From Streptomyces pyxinae (GTDB lineage Bacteria > Actinomycetota > Actinomycetes > Streptomycetales > Streptomycetaceae): a DNA stretch of 64,000 nt. Within the stretch, counting starts at the first letter, position 1; each line of letters opens with the position of its first letter. Under the pieces are notes generated by a model. The model was not told the DNA's origin. It made no database searches and saw nothing but the letters and a program-made list of their open reading frames with translations. The translations under genes and the position numbers were made by a program. Positions 25,547 to 34,420 of this stretch are shown here, piece after piece. Location: NCBI RefSeq assembly GCF_024756275.1, contig NZ_JANUGQ010000014.1:1-64000 (forward strand), given 5' to 3'.

Positions 25547-25839
25547 CCCACATGCAGAAGCAGACCGATAGTCTCCGCCAGGACATGAAGCGCGAACGCG
25601 AGACCGAGACCGCCATCCAGCTCGCCGGTGAAATCCTGGACCCCGAACTCAGGGCCGAGCTCCAAGCCGCACTCGTCCTCAAGCTCTCCGGAGCCACCCT
25701 TAGCGAGGTCAGGGCCCCTGCACGCCGACGACGACGATTCCCTCCCAGGAGGGATCACTCAACGGAGCCACCCGCTGATCCGTCTGCCCGGATCACACCC
25801 GTCGTCACAGGAGTAGACACGAGGGAGCAAAACAATTGA
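25543..25839 (+). CDS. Small charged protein of the island operon
   Basis: The ATG at 25543 overlaps the previous stop (ATGA). The 98-residue product begins MTHMQKQTDSLRQDMKRERE and is predicted helical and possibly coiled-coil over its first ~55 residues, followed by a basic RRRRRF patch and a disordered tail. No domain is recognised. Its stop overlaps the TTG start of the HEPN-like gene (TTGA). A small helical partner in front of a HEPN-type protein is reminiscent of antitoxin-toxin or adaptor-effector order, but this is inference. Confidence 0.6.
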   Translation: MTHMQKQTDSLRQDMKRERETETAIQLAGEILDPELRAELQAALVLKLSGATLSEVRAPARRRRRFPPRRDHSTEPPADPSARITPVVTGVDTREQNN

Positions 25840-27077
25840 ACGAGCAGAAGTTCACGGATATGGCCGGGCAGTTCATGCGCATGGCGCTCGACTCCTGGCG
25901 GGCCGGAAACCGCACGTTCGCCGTCCTACACGCGGGCATGGGCTGCGAGCACGCGCTGAAAGCTCTTCTCACCCATTACGACCCGCTGCTGATCTCCGAC
26001 AAGGCAGATCGAGCCCACAGATTCCACGTGCTGGGGTTCGGCGACCAGCCCAGCGTTAAACCGCTCACTGAGGCCCGGACGATCGGCATTGCGGATGCCT
26101 TCAAGGACGCCACAGTGTTCATGCGGGGGGCGATGCCGGTCACGTTGCAGCAGTTCACGCCCGTCATGGAGTCCCGCAACGGGATCGCCCATTTTGCGTA
26201 CCACGACAAGCAGGCCGAGGAGACGATCGTCTCGACTGCTCTCCGCGTGGCCGACGCCGTCCGCGCCGAGCTCGACGTCGAAACAGGTGACTTCTGGGGC
26301 GACTACAAGGCCGTGTTCACAGACCTGTCCCAGGTTGCCGCCATGCCCGCCCCCGCCGGACAAGCCGACCGCGAGAACATCGAAGACGCCGCCGAGAAAC
26401 TCGCGCTCGACGAACGAGCCAGGACCCGCGCCATGGTCTCCGCCGCCGTCACCACGGCCGTGGAGGCCGCCTCGTGGAAGTCGGCAACAAGACCCGATGA
26501 GCACCAGGAAGACGTCGCCCGCACCGCCCTGAACGCGGCACTGATCACCGCGCTGCGGACCGCCGGAGCCCAGGCCCGCCAGATCGCCACCCAGCTTCTC
26601 GGGGAGTACGAGGTCGTCCCGCTCCCCGTCCGACCGGACGACTTCCCCACCAACCCCGATATCGCGCAGCGAGCCCACACCGCCGTGACCGTGAAGGTCA
26701 TAATCGCGTCAGGCGTCATGGCGGGACTCGTCGACACGCAGTACCTCGACCCCGATCTCGCCATCATCCCCAGCCTGAACGAGCTCGACGCAACCGGATG
26801 GCTCAGAAGCAGCCAGACACGAGGCGGGCACGTGTGGTGGCGGCACTGCCCGGCCTGCGGCTATGCCGGCAACGTGTACGGGGACCCCGACGCCACGCCA
26901 TGCCTGTGTGAGGAGTGGGAGGAGGAGTGCAAGCACCCCGGCAATGTTGTCGATGTCGGAACCGTCGAATCCTTCTCATGCCCCTTCTGTGGCCTCGCGC
27001 TGAGCAGCCGCGAAGAGATCGCCACGGCAGGCATCGAGTCACGCACCGAAGCCCCCAACCCTGCAGAGTTCTGGTGA
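25836..27077 (+). CDS. HEPN-like domain protein with C-terminal zinc ribbons
   Basis: A TTG at 25836, preceded by GAGGGAG, gives 413 residues. The N-terminal ~145 residues are helical (FMRMALDSWRAGNRTFAVLH, CEHALKALL) and contain R114-N-G-I-A-H119. This fits the Rx4-6H motif of HEPN nucleases within a HEPN-like layout. A middle helical region (about 180-310) follows. The C-terminus has two CxxC pairs, C338/C341 (HCPACGYAG) and C382/C385 (SCPFCGLALSS), with an intervening CLCEEWEEECKH, consistent with zinc ribbons. HEPN proteins are frequent RNases in toxin-antitoxin and anti-phage systems. No nucleotidyltransferase partner (MNT) is seen. Confidence 0.7.
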   Translation: MNEQKFTDMAGQFMRMALDSWRAGNRTFAVLHAGMGCEHALKALLTHYDPLLISDKADRAHRFHVLGFGDQPSVKPLTEARTIGIADAFKDATVFMRGAMPVTLQQFTPVMESRNGIAHFAYHDKQAEETIVSTALRVADAVRAELDVETGDFWGDYKAVFTDLSQVAAMPAPAGQADRENIEDAAEKLALDERARTRAMVSAAVTTAVEAASWKSATRPDEHQEDVARTALNAALITALRTAGAQARQIATQLLGEYEVVPLPVRPDDFPTNPDIAQRAHTAVTVKVIIASGVMAGLVDTQYLDPDLAIIPSLNELDATGWLRSSQTRGGHVWWRHCPACGYAGNVYGDPDATPCLCEEWEEECKHPGNVVDVGTVESFSCPFCGLALSSREEIATAGIESRTEAPNPAEFW

Positions 27078-27090
27078 GCACACCCAAGAA

Positions 27091-27278
27091 GTGACAGTTC
27101 CTGCCGCAGGTCCGAGTGGCTCGCCCGCCGCCGCGACCCCAGCAGCCCCCTGGCCGACCTCCGCGGCCCCGCCCACCGCGCCCGTGCGATCGGCGCCGCG
27201 ATCCGCACGGGACGGGCCCGCGGCGAGTCCGAGAATGAGATCGCCCGCTGCATCGAAGCCGCCGTCGCCGCAGGGTGA
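27091..27278 (+). pseudogene. Probable frameshifted small gene
   Basis: A GTG at 27091 opens MTVPAAGPS. After one base shift the sequence becomes a credible helical protein, EWLARRRDPSSPLADLRGPA and ARAIGAAIRTGRARGESENE and IARCIEAAVAAG, ending at 27276-27278. The coding-like segment has no in-frame start codon of its own. Its stop overlaps the next GTG, as in an intact operon. Either a single-base indel broke a 62-codon gene, or a sequencing error is present. Confidence 0.45.
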
Positions 27279-27451
27279 CCCCTGAGTCTCTGGGTGAATC
27301 GCCCGGCGGGGACAACGGCGCGCTGTCACCTGATCAGTTGCAGGAGCCAGTACACCGCATCTTCGCCGCCCAGTGGCTTCCGGAGACCCGTGAAGCCTCC
27401 GCCCTCCGCGACACCTGGCGGTACCTTCGAAGTCACGACAATGCGTGCTGA
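27275..27451 (+). CDS. Small unknown protein, last gene of the island operon
   Basis: A GTG at 27275 overlaps the preceding stop (GTGA) and opens 58 codons, starting MTPESLGESPGGDNGALSPD and ending WRYLRSHDNAC. The segment QEPVHRIFAAQWLPETREAS is amphipathic and looks like real protein. No family is recognised. The in-frame competitor from 27294 has arginine/proline-rich shadow composition and is not called. Confidence 0.45.
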   Translation: MTPESLGESPGGDNGALSPDQLQEPVHRIFAAQWLPETREASALRDTWRYLRSHDNAC

Positions 27452-27679
27452 TCAAGGGGCCCGGGCGATGACTGAGTCGAATGACGCTTGGCTGACTGAG
27501 GTGACAGCTTCAGGACGCCGCAGCATAGCTGCAGGCGGTGATGTGATTCTCGCAGTGAAGCGTCCTGCCGACCCAGGTACACTCCCCGCGATCCAAAACG
27601 AGGCGACGTACCGCCACTTCGCACTGGATGCGGAGCACGCCACGCGCCAGACCTTCACCACAGCCCCCGTCGCGAACAT

Positions 27680-27808
27680 GGCCCTGCGCCAGTCCTTTGG
27701 GTGGACCCCGCCGACACGGACACCGCCGTGCTCTTCCTCGCCTCTGGCGAGGCCCGCCACATCACCGGCGCCGCCCTGCTGGTTGACGTCAGCCATCTCG
27801 TGAAGTAG
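27680..27808 (+). pseudogene. C-terminal fragment of an SDR oxidoreductase gene
   Basis: The reading frame gives GPAPVLWVDPADTDTAVLFL and ASGEARHITGAALLVDVSHL then VK-stop. This is the usual end of a short-chain dehydrogenase (helix aG, SDEAR-ITG loop and final strand), similar to mycofactocin-type SDRs. No upstream SDR sequence (glycine motif, YxxxK) is present in any frame, so only ~40 terminal codons survive. It marks another recombination scar within the island. The 27452-27679 stretch before it has no supported gene. Confidence 0.7.
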
Positions 27809-27898
27809 GCACCCTCCCTGTCCCTGCTCCGTCGTACGATGACGCGCCGGATGAGAGGGGCCCCTCGGAGGACGCCGGCGTCTTGAGAGGAGCTTTCG

Positions 27899-30800
27899 GT
27901 GTCGACGGCCAGGCGAGGTGCCCTAGGCGGCGCAAGCAACGAAGCGGGCGCTAACCACCGGGCCGGTATCGCGGCCCTGGTCGCCGTCCACGGCTTACTG
28001 GACGAGTGCGTGCCCTGGCTTCGGTCCGCAGCAGCGCCTGTACTGCTGCGCATGGAGGCGGATCTGCACGTCGACGACGTCGTCGTCGATCTCGCCGATG
28101 GCACGAGAGCCTTCGTCCAGGCCAAACTGAACGCCGGTGACAAGGCGTTCAAGGACTCGTTCGACCAGTGGTGCCGTGCCGTGGCGTCCGGTGAGTGCCG
28201 CCCGGGTGACGAACTCCTCTTCATCGTCACCCGGAGCACCCCGGGGCTGGGCCGCACGGCCGATGCCCTCACACTTCACCAGAGTGGTGCTTCGCCGACT
28301 CCCACATCGTCCCGTCAACTCGACCGTCTGCGCAGTCTCGCCGCCGACGCGGGGTTGGGCGGCGCGGACACAGACCGCCTCCTGGCCGCGGCGCGAGTGC
28401 ACGCCCTGGACGCTCGCGACGGCGGTCCCGACGAGGCATTCGGCGCTGCCTGTCTCAATGCCGCCGTCGTCACGGCAGGTCACGGCAGAGCGGCATTCCG
28501 CGCGATGAAGGCGGCGGCACGGGTACAGGCCGAACAGCGCACGGCCTCGGGCCCGCAGCAGTGGCGGGGCTGGCTCCTCGACGCGCACCTCCCCCTGGTC
28601 GCCGACGCTTCGGGTGCACCGACAGCCCGGTTGGAGGCCATGGACCAGGATGTGGCCACGTACCGGGAGAGGTGGGCGGCCGAGCGAGACGTCCTCCCAC
28701 TCGCCGATCTCGGCCAGGGCCTTAAGTCGATGACCGTGCCGGGCGCGGCGAAGGCCCTGAGAGCCGTGACACCAGCCAAGGAACAAAATCGAGGCCGGGA
28801 CGCCCTGGTCAACGTGGTACGCCGTCAGGGCCGACTCTTCCTCGTCGGACCGCCGGGGTCGGGCAAGACCGTGGCATCACGCCTCCTGGCGGCGCACTGG
28901 GCAGGCCATGCGCACGCGCCCGTTCCGCTGTGGCTTCCGCTCCGCGAACTGGTACCCCTGCTGCCCCCGGCAGGTCCTTACCGGCTCGATCCGGCCGACC
29001 TCGTACGAGCGGCCGTCGGAACCGCTCGGCCCCTCCTGGCCGAGGCCCTGGTGTCACACGTTCGGCAGGGCAACGCCCTGCTGTTGCTCGACGCGCTCGA
29101 CGAAGTCCACGACCGGCAGGACGCCGTGGTCGAGGCTGTGGCCCACGTGCTCGACGAGCTCCCCACCGAACTCGACGTCGTCGTCACCTCCCGCCACTCG
29201 TCGGCCGCAGCAGCCACGCGCCTCCGGCTCCCCGTCCACGAACTGCTGCCTCCAGAAGAGCTGACTGACACCCTCGACCACCTGCTGGAGACACTCGCGG
29301 AAAGGTTCACGGAAGCCCAGGGCAGAAGGGACTGGATCGCCGATCGTGCGCGTCGCGTCGAGCACTCCCGCCGCGCCGAGAGGGCCCTGTGGCGCGTCCC
29401 GTTGCTGGCGACACTGATGGTGCTCCTCATCGCCGAACGCCCGGCAGCCGCCCTACCCGGCAGCCGGGCCCAGCTCCTCACCGAGGTCATCGACGCCAGT
29501 GTCCGCCGATGGGAGATGCGCCGCGGCTCACCACCGACAATGCCGGACACGGACGCTCACCTGACCGCCGAGATCCTGATCGACTGCTTCGACGACATCG
29601 CCCACGTCGTCGCCGTGGCCGGCACGGCGTCGTGGCACGACGCCCATCAGGCGGTCGGCGCCCGCCTGCGGCAACACTGGGGCAAACCGCCGGGCGTCGC
29701 AACCGCCATTGCCCGCCACGCACTCGAGTACTGGGACGCGACCGCAGGCGTGTTCATCACGCACACTCCGCAGGGGGCCCTCACCGCCCGTACCCGCCTA
29801 TTCGCCGAGATTGGCGACGCCCGCTGGGCCGTCCGTGACCCCCGGACGCTTCCCTCATGGATGGAGGTGGCGCTGGCGAACCCCGAACGCCGGGAGGCCG
29901 CCCGGCTGGCCGCGAACCTGTCATCACAAGCAGCCGACAGCCTAATCGAATCAGCCCTGGCTGCCGGGGACGAGACACTGCTCGACCTGGTTCACGCTGC
30001 CCTCACCGACGGAACCTCCTTCGACAGCGGCCCGCTGCACCGGTACCGGGAGGCCCAGCTGGCCCGCCTTCCGCATGTCCCGGACCACTATCCAACATCG
30101 CCCGGTGTCGATTTCGACCTCAGTGCCGGCCTGTCGCCGCGCGCAGAACTCGCCGGCAGGATCGCGGAAGAGGATCTCGACCCCGACCAAGCACGACAGC
30201 TGATCGAGTTCGCCCTCGGACTGGGGCCCGGGCAGCATGCAGTGATCACGGCGCTGTGTATCCAGCGACAGGCCGCACGGCATTCCGGCTCGCCGACCGC
30301 GGACGAGCTCGACATCATCGAGGCGGGTCTCGTCGCAGCAGCGAGTGCAGATAGGCAGGCAGACGAGTACATCGTGGGCGCAGATCCACTCGTTCGTTTC
30401 GCCATCGAGCACCTCCTCCCCGAGCGTCCTCACGTGCTACCCCATGTGAAGAAGGCCGCTCGACTCACGACTCTCGACACCTACGAATGGGTCGAGACCG
30501 AGCTGTCGAAACTGGGCCATGCCGGCCCGTTCGCCGAGTGGGGCGCCAGCAATGCCCGGGGGGCGTTGCGGCAACTTGCTGAAATGTCCAAGTCGTTGAG
30601 GAGAGTCTTCGACGGTCTGGCGACGCTGGACGTATCCCCTGTGCAGTTGGCGCCGGCGCAGCGCTGGCACCTCGACGATGCCGCCGCATTCATCGCGGCC
30701 CTCAACTTGAGACGACAGTCCGCCGCCCACATCCTCGCGGCCGTCGGCCCACACGCCGAGCTGACCCGTGCCCTCCTTCGGCACGCCGCCGCGGCCAACA

Positions 30801-31423
30801 ACGTCGATCGCGCTCTCCTCGCTGCCCAACTCCGCAGCCTCCGTGACGAGAACCCTGAGTACCCGAATTGGGGACTCCTCTACTACGCCGCCACCCGCAC
30901 GCCAAGCCTGACCTTCACGCACGACACCGTTGACTCCGAACTCACGTTCGCCACGCTCGCCACCGGCAACGACTGGCTTATCGAACTCGGGCTGAAGCTC
31001 GCTGGCAACGCCCGCACCTGGCCGCAAGGCCTGGCCGAACGTCTCCTGCACGTCCTTCCCGACCTCGACGCGTTCGCCCGCCTGAGCACCGCCGGCCTTC
31101 TCACGTACCGAAGCCCAGACCTCGCGCTCCCGGGGACCGACGCCGTCATCCGGGCCGGAGCGTCACGTATGCGGGCCTTGAAGCTGGCCAAGGAGCGACG
31201 CCACAGCGAAGCGCAGGACATCCTCAGAGACCCCGACCTCCTTGTCCGCACTTACGCGGCGGCCCGTCTGCGCGATGCCTCCCCGGACGATCTCGCCGTA
31301 CTCAAGGAAGCCCTGGCCGTCCCACCGGACCGGTGGACATGCATGGAATGCGAGGCTCCCTTCCCCCCAGTCGCCGAGCGCTGCCCCGAGGGGCATCATC
31401 GCCCTGTCCCTGAACTTGCGTAG
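27899..31423 (+). CDS. NACHT-type STAND NTPase with nuclease-like N-terminus, candidate defence protein
   Basis: A GTG at 27899 with AGAGGAG 6 nt upstream opens 1174 residues. Residues ~20-130 show a Cap4/DUF4297-like nuclease pattern: acidic residues in DLHVDDVVVD (D59, D60) and Q74-A-K76, which fits a PD-(D/E)xK core. Residues ~305-560 are a NACHT NTPase: Walker A GPPGSGKT (317-324), Walker B LLLLDALDE (D398, D401, E402) and a sensor-like VVTSRHS. Residues ~600-1140 are helical, HEAT/TPR-like, the usual ligand-sensing part of STAND proteins. The C-terminus has CMEC ... CPEGHH, a possible zinc knuckle. No membrane helix. It is monocistronic, within a decayed mobile element. Bacterial NACHT proteins of this form act in anti-phage defence. 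Confidence 0.85.
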   Translation: MSTARRGALGGASNEAGANHRAGIAALVAVHGLLDECVPWLRSAAAPVLLRMEADLHVDDVVVDLADGTRAFVQAKLNAGDKAFKDSFDQWCRAVASGECRPGDELLFIVTRSTPGLGRTADALTLHQSGASPTPTSSRQLDRLRSLAADAGLGGADTDRLLAAARVHALDARDGGPDEAFGAACLNAAVVTAGHGRAAFRAMKAAARVQAEQRTASGPQQWRGWLLDAHLPLVADASGAPTARLEAMDQDVATYRERWAAERDVLPLADLGQGLKSMTVPGAAKALRAVTPAKEQNRGRDALVNVVRRQGRLFLVGPPGSGKTVASRLLAAHWAGHAHAPVPLWLPLRELVPLLPPAGPYRLDPADLVRAAVGTARPLLAEALVSHVRQGNALLLLDALDEVHDRQDAVVEAVAHVLDELPTELDVVVTSRHSSAAAATRLRLPVHELLPPEELTDTLDHLLETLAERFTEAQGRRDWIADRARRVEHSRRAERALWRVPLLATLMVLLIAERPAAALPGSRAQLLTEVIDASVRRWEMRRGSPPTMPDTDAHLTAEILIDCFDDIAHVVAVAGTASWHDAHQAVGARLRQHWGKPPGVATAIARHALEYWDATAGVFITHTPQGALTARTRLFAEIGDARWAVRDPRTLPSWMEVALANPERREAARLAANLSSQAADSLIESALAAGDETLLDLVHAALTDGTSFDSGPLHRYREAQLARLPHVPDHYPTSPGVDFDLSAGLSPRAELAGRIAEEDLDPDQARQLIEFALGLGPGQHAVITALCIQRQAARHSGSPTADELDIIEAGLVAAASADRQADEYIVGADPLVRFAIEHLLPERPHVLPHVKKAARLTTLDTYEWVETELSKLGHAGPFAEWGASNARGALRQLAEMSKSLRRVFDGLATLDVSPVQLAPAQRWHLDDAAAFIAALNLRRQSAAHILAAVGPHAELTRALLRHAAAANNVDRALLAAQLRSLRDENPEYPNWGLLYYAATRTPSLTFTHDTVDSELTFATLATGNDWLIELGLKLAGNARTWPQGLAERLLHVLPDLDAFARLSTAGLLTYRSPDLALPGTDAVIRAGASRMRALKLAKERRHSEAQDILRDPDLLVRTYAAARLRDASPDDLAVLKEALAVPPDRWTCMECEAPFPPVAERCPEGHHRPVPELA

Positions 31424-31482
31424 CCCGACGGCAGGGCGGACATGCTCCGGGTGCTGCTATCCGGCGCGGCCGCCCGTCCCGG

Positions 31483-31641
31483 ATGATCTTCCCCGACCAG
31501 ATCCTGGCCACCGTGCTCCCCTTACGGGTCGTCCTCGATGCGGAACCCCTCGCCGTGCTGTTCGGCACCAGCCGCACCGCCGAGGCGCCGCACCAACATC
31601 CGTTTCCCCTCGTCAGCGTGGGTGCAATTGCTGTCCCATAA
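31483..31641 (+). pseudogene. Transposase N-terminal fragment
   Basis: The open frame RGRPSR-MIFPDQILATVLPLRV and VLDAEPLAVLFGTSRTAEAP matches the helix-turn-helix start of DDE transposases common in Streptomyces, which read roughly LxFAEQVLATVLHLR ... LAxLFGVSxxTV. It ends at a TAA after 52 codons, and no catalytic domain follows. It is a scrap of an insertion sequence between the NACHT gene and the integrase remnant; inverted repeats could not be identified. Confidence 0.6.
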
Positions 31642-31678
31642 GGGGACGAAGAATCTGCCATTCTCTCGAAGCCGGAAA

Positions 31679-32278
31679 TCAGGCTGCTTCCCAGAGGCCG
31701 GCGTCCAGGATCCAGGCGGCCTTGGTGATGCTGCCCGGCATCAGGTGCCGGTAGGTGCGGTACGTCTCCTCGATGGATTTGTGCCCCATCCACTCCGCCA
31801 CGTCCGTGATCGGGATCCCGTTCCCCAAGGCATTCGAGGCGAAGTAGTGTCGGAAGCCGTACATCCCCACCCCCTTCCTCCGGTGGAAGGTCCGCGAAGA
31901 GCTTCCTCACCCGGCGCCGCTCCATGCCTTCGGTGAAGTAGCCGCCCGGGCCGCGCAGCAGATAGCCGTCCCGCGTGGTGCCGTGTTTCTCCGCGTACCC
32001 GTTCGATCGCCTCCCGCACCGACCGTGGCAGCGGCACCTCCCGGAGCTCCCCCGTCTAGCGGTGCTTCAGCTTCGCCGGCCTCAGCGTGTTGGAATGCAT
32101 CTGTTCCCTCACCCGGTAGACGTCCTGGGCCACGACATTGTGGACGTTCATCGCCCGCGCCTCACCATTCCGTAGGCCGCACCCCGTCATCATGGCGATC
32201 TCCAGCGCGAGGTCCTCGTCGGCGACCGTCAGTGCCTTCTTTCACGTAGGCGAGCGACGGAATGGCGACCTGCTCGCG
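31679..32278 (-). pseudogene. Decayed tyrosine-recombinase integrase
   Basis: The catalytic domain of a phage-type integrase can be read on the minus strand through several frames: QVAIPSLAYVK, then LTVADEDLALEIAMMTGCG and LRNGEARAMNV (first conserved Arg), then a TAG at 32058-32056, then TGELREVPLPRSVREAIER, a shift to YAEKHGTTRDGYLLRGPGGY and MERRRVRKLFADLPPEEG, another shift, and finally YGFRHYFASNALG and WMGHKSIEETYRTYRHL (catalytic His/Arg and Tyr). At least three frameshifts and one nonsense codon are present, and the N-terminal half is missing beyond about 32278. The gene cannot be active. It shows that the island came in as an integrative element. Confidence 0.85.
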
Positions 32279-32714
32279 CACGGGCCTCCTGCCGCTCGAC
32301 GCCCAGGTGGAGCTCGTCCGGCACCTGCTGTCCGCGCTCGTCCTGCGGCTGTCCCACCTCGGCCCCCGCGAGCAGGCGCGCCCGGAGGGCAACGAGGTCT
32401 TCCTGGCCTTCCACCGCGCGGTCCGCGGCAGCTTCGCCACCAGCCGGAGGGTCGACGAATACGCCCAGGCCCTGGGCTACAGCCCCCGTACGCTCACCCG
32501 TGCCGTACTCGCCGCCACCGGCCGCACCGCCAAGCAGTACCTGGACGACTACACGGTGCTGGAGGCCAAACGCCTCCTGGTGCACACCGACCTCGCCGCC
32601 GCCGGCATCGCCGGCCGCCTCGGCTTCGCCACCCCCGCCTCCTTCGCCAAGTTCTTCCGGCAGCACACCGACCGGACGCCCACCGATTTCCGCCGGGGCG
32701 CCCGCACGCCGTGA
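32262..32714 (+). pseudogene. AraC-family regulator, 5'-truncated at the island junction
   Basis: The 150-codon frame ends with a complete AraC helix-turn-helix domain (about residues 52-145): VDEYAQALGYSPRTLTRAVL, YLDDYTVLEAKRLLVHTDLA, IAGRLGFATPASFAKFFRQH. The preceding ~45 residues (LPLDAQVELVRHLLSALVLR) look like the end of an effector domain. The first ~6 codons (MATCSR) come from antisense integrase DNA, so the native N-terminal ~150-170 residues have been replaced. It may still be expressed as a stand-alone DNA-binding domain, but the intact regulator is lost. Confidence 0.75.
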
Positions 32715-32764
32715 CCGGCCGGACCGACCGGGCTCCCGGGCCCCGTGCCCCCGGCGCGGGCGGC

Positions 32765-34420
32765 TCAGTTGGGGGCGATCCGGGCGAAGCGTTCGGCGGT
32801 GTGCAGGTCGCTCTCGATGCGCCGGGCGGTGTCCCGGAGGCGGGGCAGCACGTGGTGGAGGCAGTCCTCGACGGTGCGGCTGCCACTGTGCATGGAGATG
32901 TTGCACGCGGCCACCGCCGTGCCGGTGCGGTCGCGGACGGGTACGGCCAGCGAGCGCAGCCCGACCTCCAGCTCTCCGTCGACCAGGGCATGGCCGTGCT
33001 CGGCGGCGTGGGCGAGGGCGAGATCCAGGTCCGCGCGGCGGGTCAGGGTGAGCGGGGTCAGTGCCCTGACGGGGATGCTCGCGAGGCGGGTGTCGCGCTC
33101 GGCGGGAGGGAGGGAGGCGAGCAGGACGCGTCCGAGGGAGGTGGCGTGGGCGGGCAGCCGGGTGCCCACGGTGATGTTGACGCTCATGATGCGGTGGGCG
33201 GCGGCGCGCGCGATGTACTGGACCATGCCGTCGTCCAGGACGGCCAGCGACGCCGACTCCCCGATCCGCGCGGACAGTTCCCGCAGGTGGGGCGTGGCGA
33301 GCCGGGCGAGGGTGGTGGAGGCCAGCAGCGGGAAGCCGAGGTCGAGCACGCGGGGGGTCAGCCGGTGGTCGCGGCCCTCGGCCGTGATGTACCCCAGATG
33401 GGTCAGGGTGATCAGCGCGCGCCGTGCGGTGGCCCTGGGCAGCCCGGTGAGGTGGGCGACTTCGCTGAGGGTCAGTGGTGAGCGGCCGTCGAAGGCGGTG
33501 ATCACGGTCAGACCGCGGGCCAGGGACTCGATGAAGACGGGCCCCAGTTCGCGCTTGGAGGCGGTCGTCCAGGAGGCCAGTTCGGCGGCGCCGGGCGCCG
33601 GCCCCGGGTCGGGTGCCGTGCCGGCGCGCTCGGCCATCTCCCGGGCGGCGGCGCGCAATCGGGGCAGCAGGCGCTCGCGCAGGCCGGCGGCGCTGTGGCG
33701 ACTGGTGTGGCTGACCACGCTCAGGGCGCAGGGTGTGTGCTCCGGGGGGAGGGGGACGGGGACGGCCAGGGCGACGAGGCCGGGCTCGATCAGCTGGTCG
33801 TCCAGGGCCCAGCCGTCCGTCCGCGCGATCGCGGCCCGTTCCCGGAAGGCGGCCTCGTCGGGGTCCGGGTGGTGCGGCGGCAGGGCGAAGGTGTCGCCCG
33901 GGGGGTCCTCGTCCCGCCGGGTGCGCCACGCCTGCCACTGCTCCGGGTCCCAGGCGGCGGCGAACAGCGGGCCGGGGGCGGTGCGTTCGGCGGGCAGCCG
34001 GTCACCGATGCGGAAGCTCAGGGACATGGCACGCCGTCGGGTGGCCTGGTGGACGAAGCGGATGGCGTCGCCGTCGGGGACCGCGAGGGAGACCGACTCG
34101 TCCAGTTCGCCGGCGAGGCGGTCGGCCGGCTCGCGGAGCAGGGCGGGCAGGCGCAGCGCCGCCAGATAGGCGTTGCCCAGTTCCATGAGCCGTGGCGTGA
34201 GCGTCACATGACGGCCCTCGACGCGCGCGTACCCCATGGCCGCGAGGGTGGCGGCGACGCGGTCGACGCTGGAGCGGGCGAGTCCGGTCTCCCGCTGGAG
34301 ACCGCTCAGGCTGAGCGTGCCGTCCGCCCCGCTCAGTGCGCGCAGCAGGGCGATGCCGCGCATGAGCGGGGCGACGGCCTCGGCCGGCGTCCGGTCCGGT
34401 GTGGTCTTCAGCGGTGGCAT
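32765..34420 (-). CDS. Tandem IclR-type regulator of aromatic catabolism (PobR-like)
   Basis: The ATG at 34420, with GGAG upstream, gives 551 residues, twice a normal IclR protein. Each half has a winged helix-turn-helix and an IclR effector domain: HTH 1 around 20-75 (LSLSGLQRETGLARSSVDRV), HTH 2 around 300-355 (LTLSEVAHLTGLPRATARRA), with effector motifs RRRAMSLSFRIGDRLPAERT and AHRIMSVNITVGTRLPAHAT in matching positions. Streptomyces PobR, which represses 4-hydroxybenzoate hydroxylase, is known for this fused-dimer form. Its position divergent from pcaI-pobA supports the same role here. Ligand and operator are inferred. Confidence 0.88.
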   Translation of the reverse strand: MPPLKTTPDRTPAEAVAPLMRGIALLRALSGADGTLSLSGLQRETGLARSSVDRVAATLAAMGYARVEGRHVTLTPRLMELGNAYLAALRLPALLREPADRLAGELDESVSLAVPDGDAIRFVHQATRRRAMSLSFRIGDRLPAERTAPGPLFAAAWDPEQWQAWRTRRDEDPPGDTFALPPHHPDPDEAAFRERAAIARTDGWALDDQLIEPGLVALAVPVPLPPEHTPCALSVVSHTSRHSAAGLRERLLPRLRAAAREMAERAGTAPDPGPAPGAAELASWTTASKRELGPVFIESLARGLTVITAFDGRSPLTLSEVAHLTGLPRATARRALITLTHLGYITAEGRDHRLTPRVLDLGFPLLASTTLARLATPHLRELSARIGESASLAVLDDGMVQYIARAAAHRIMSVNITVGTRLPAHATSLGRVLLASLPPAERDTRLASIPVRALTPLTLTRRADLDLALAHAAEHGHALVDGELEVGLRSLAVPVRDRTGTAVAACNISMHSGSRTVEDCLHHVLPRLRDTARRIESDLHTAERFARIAPN

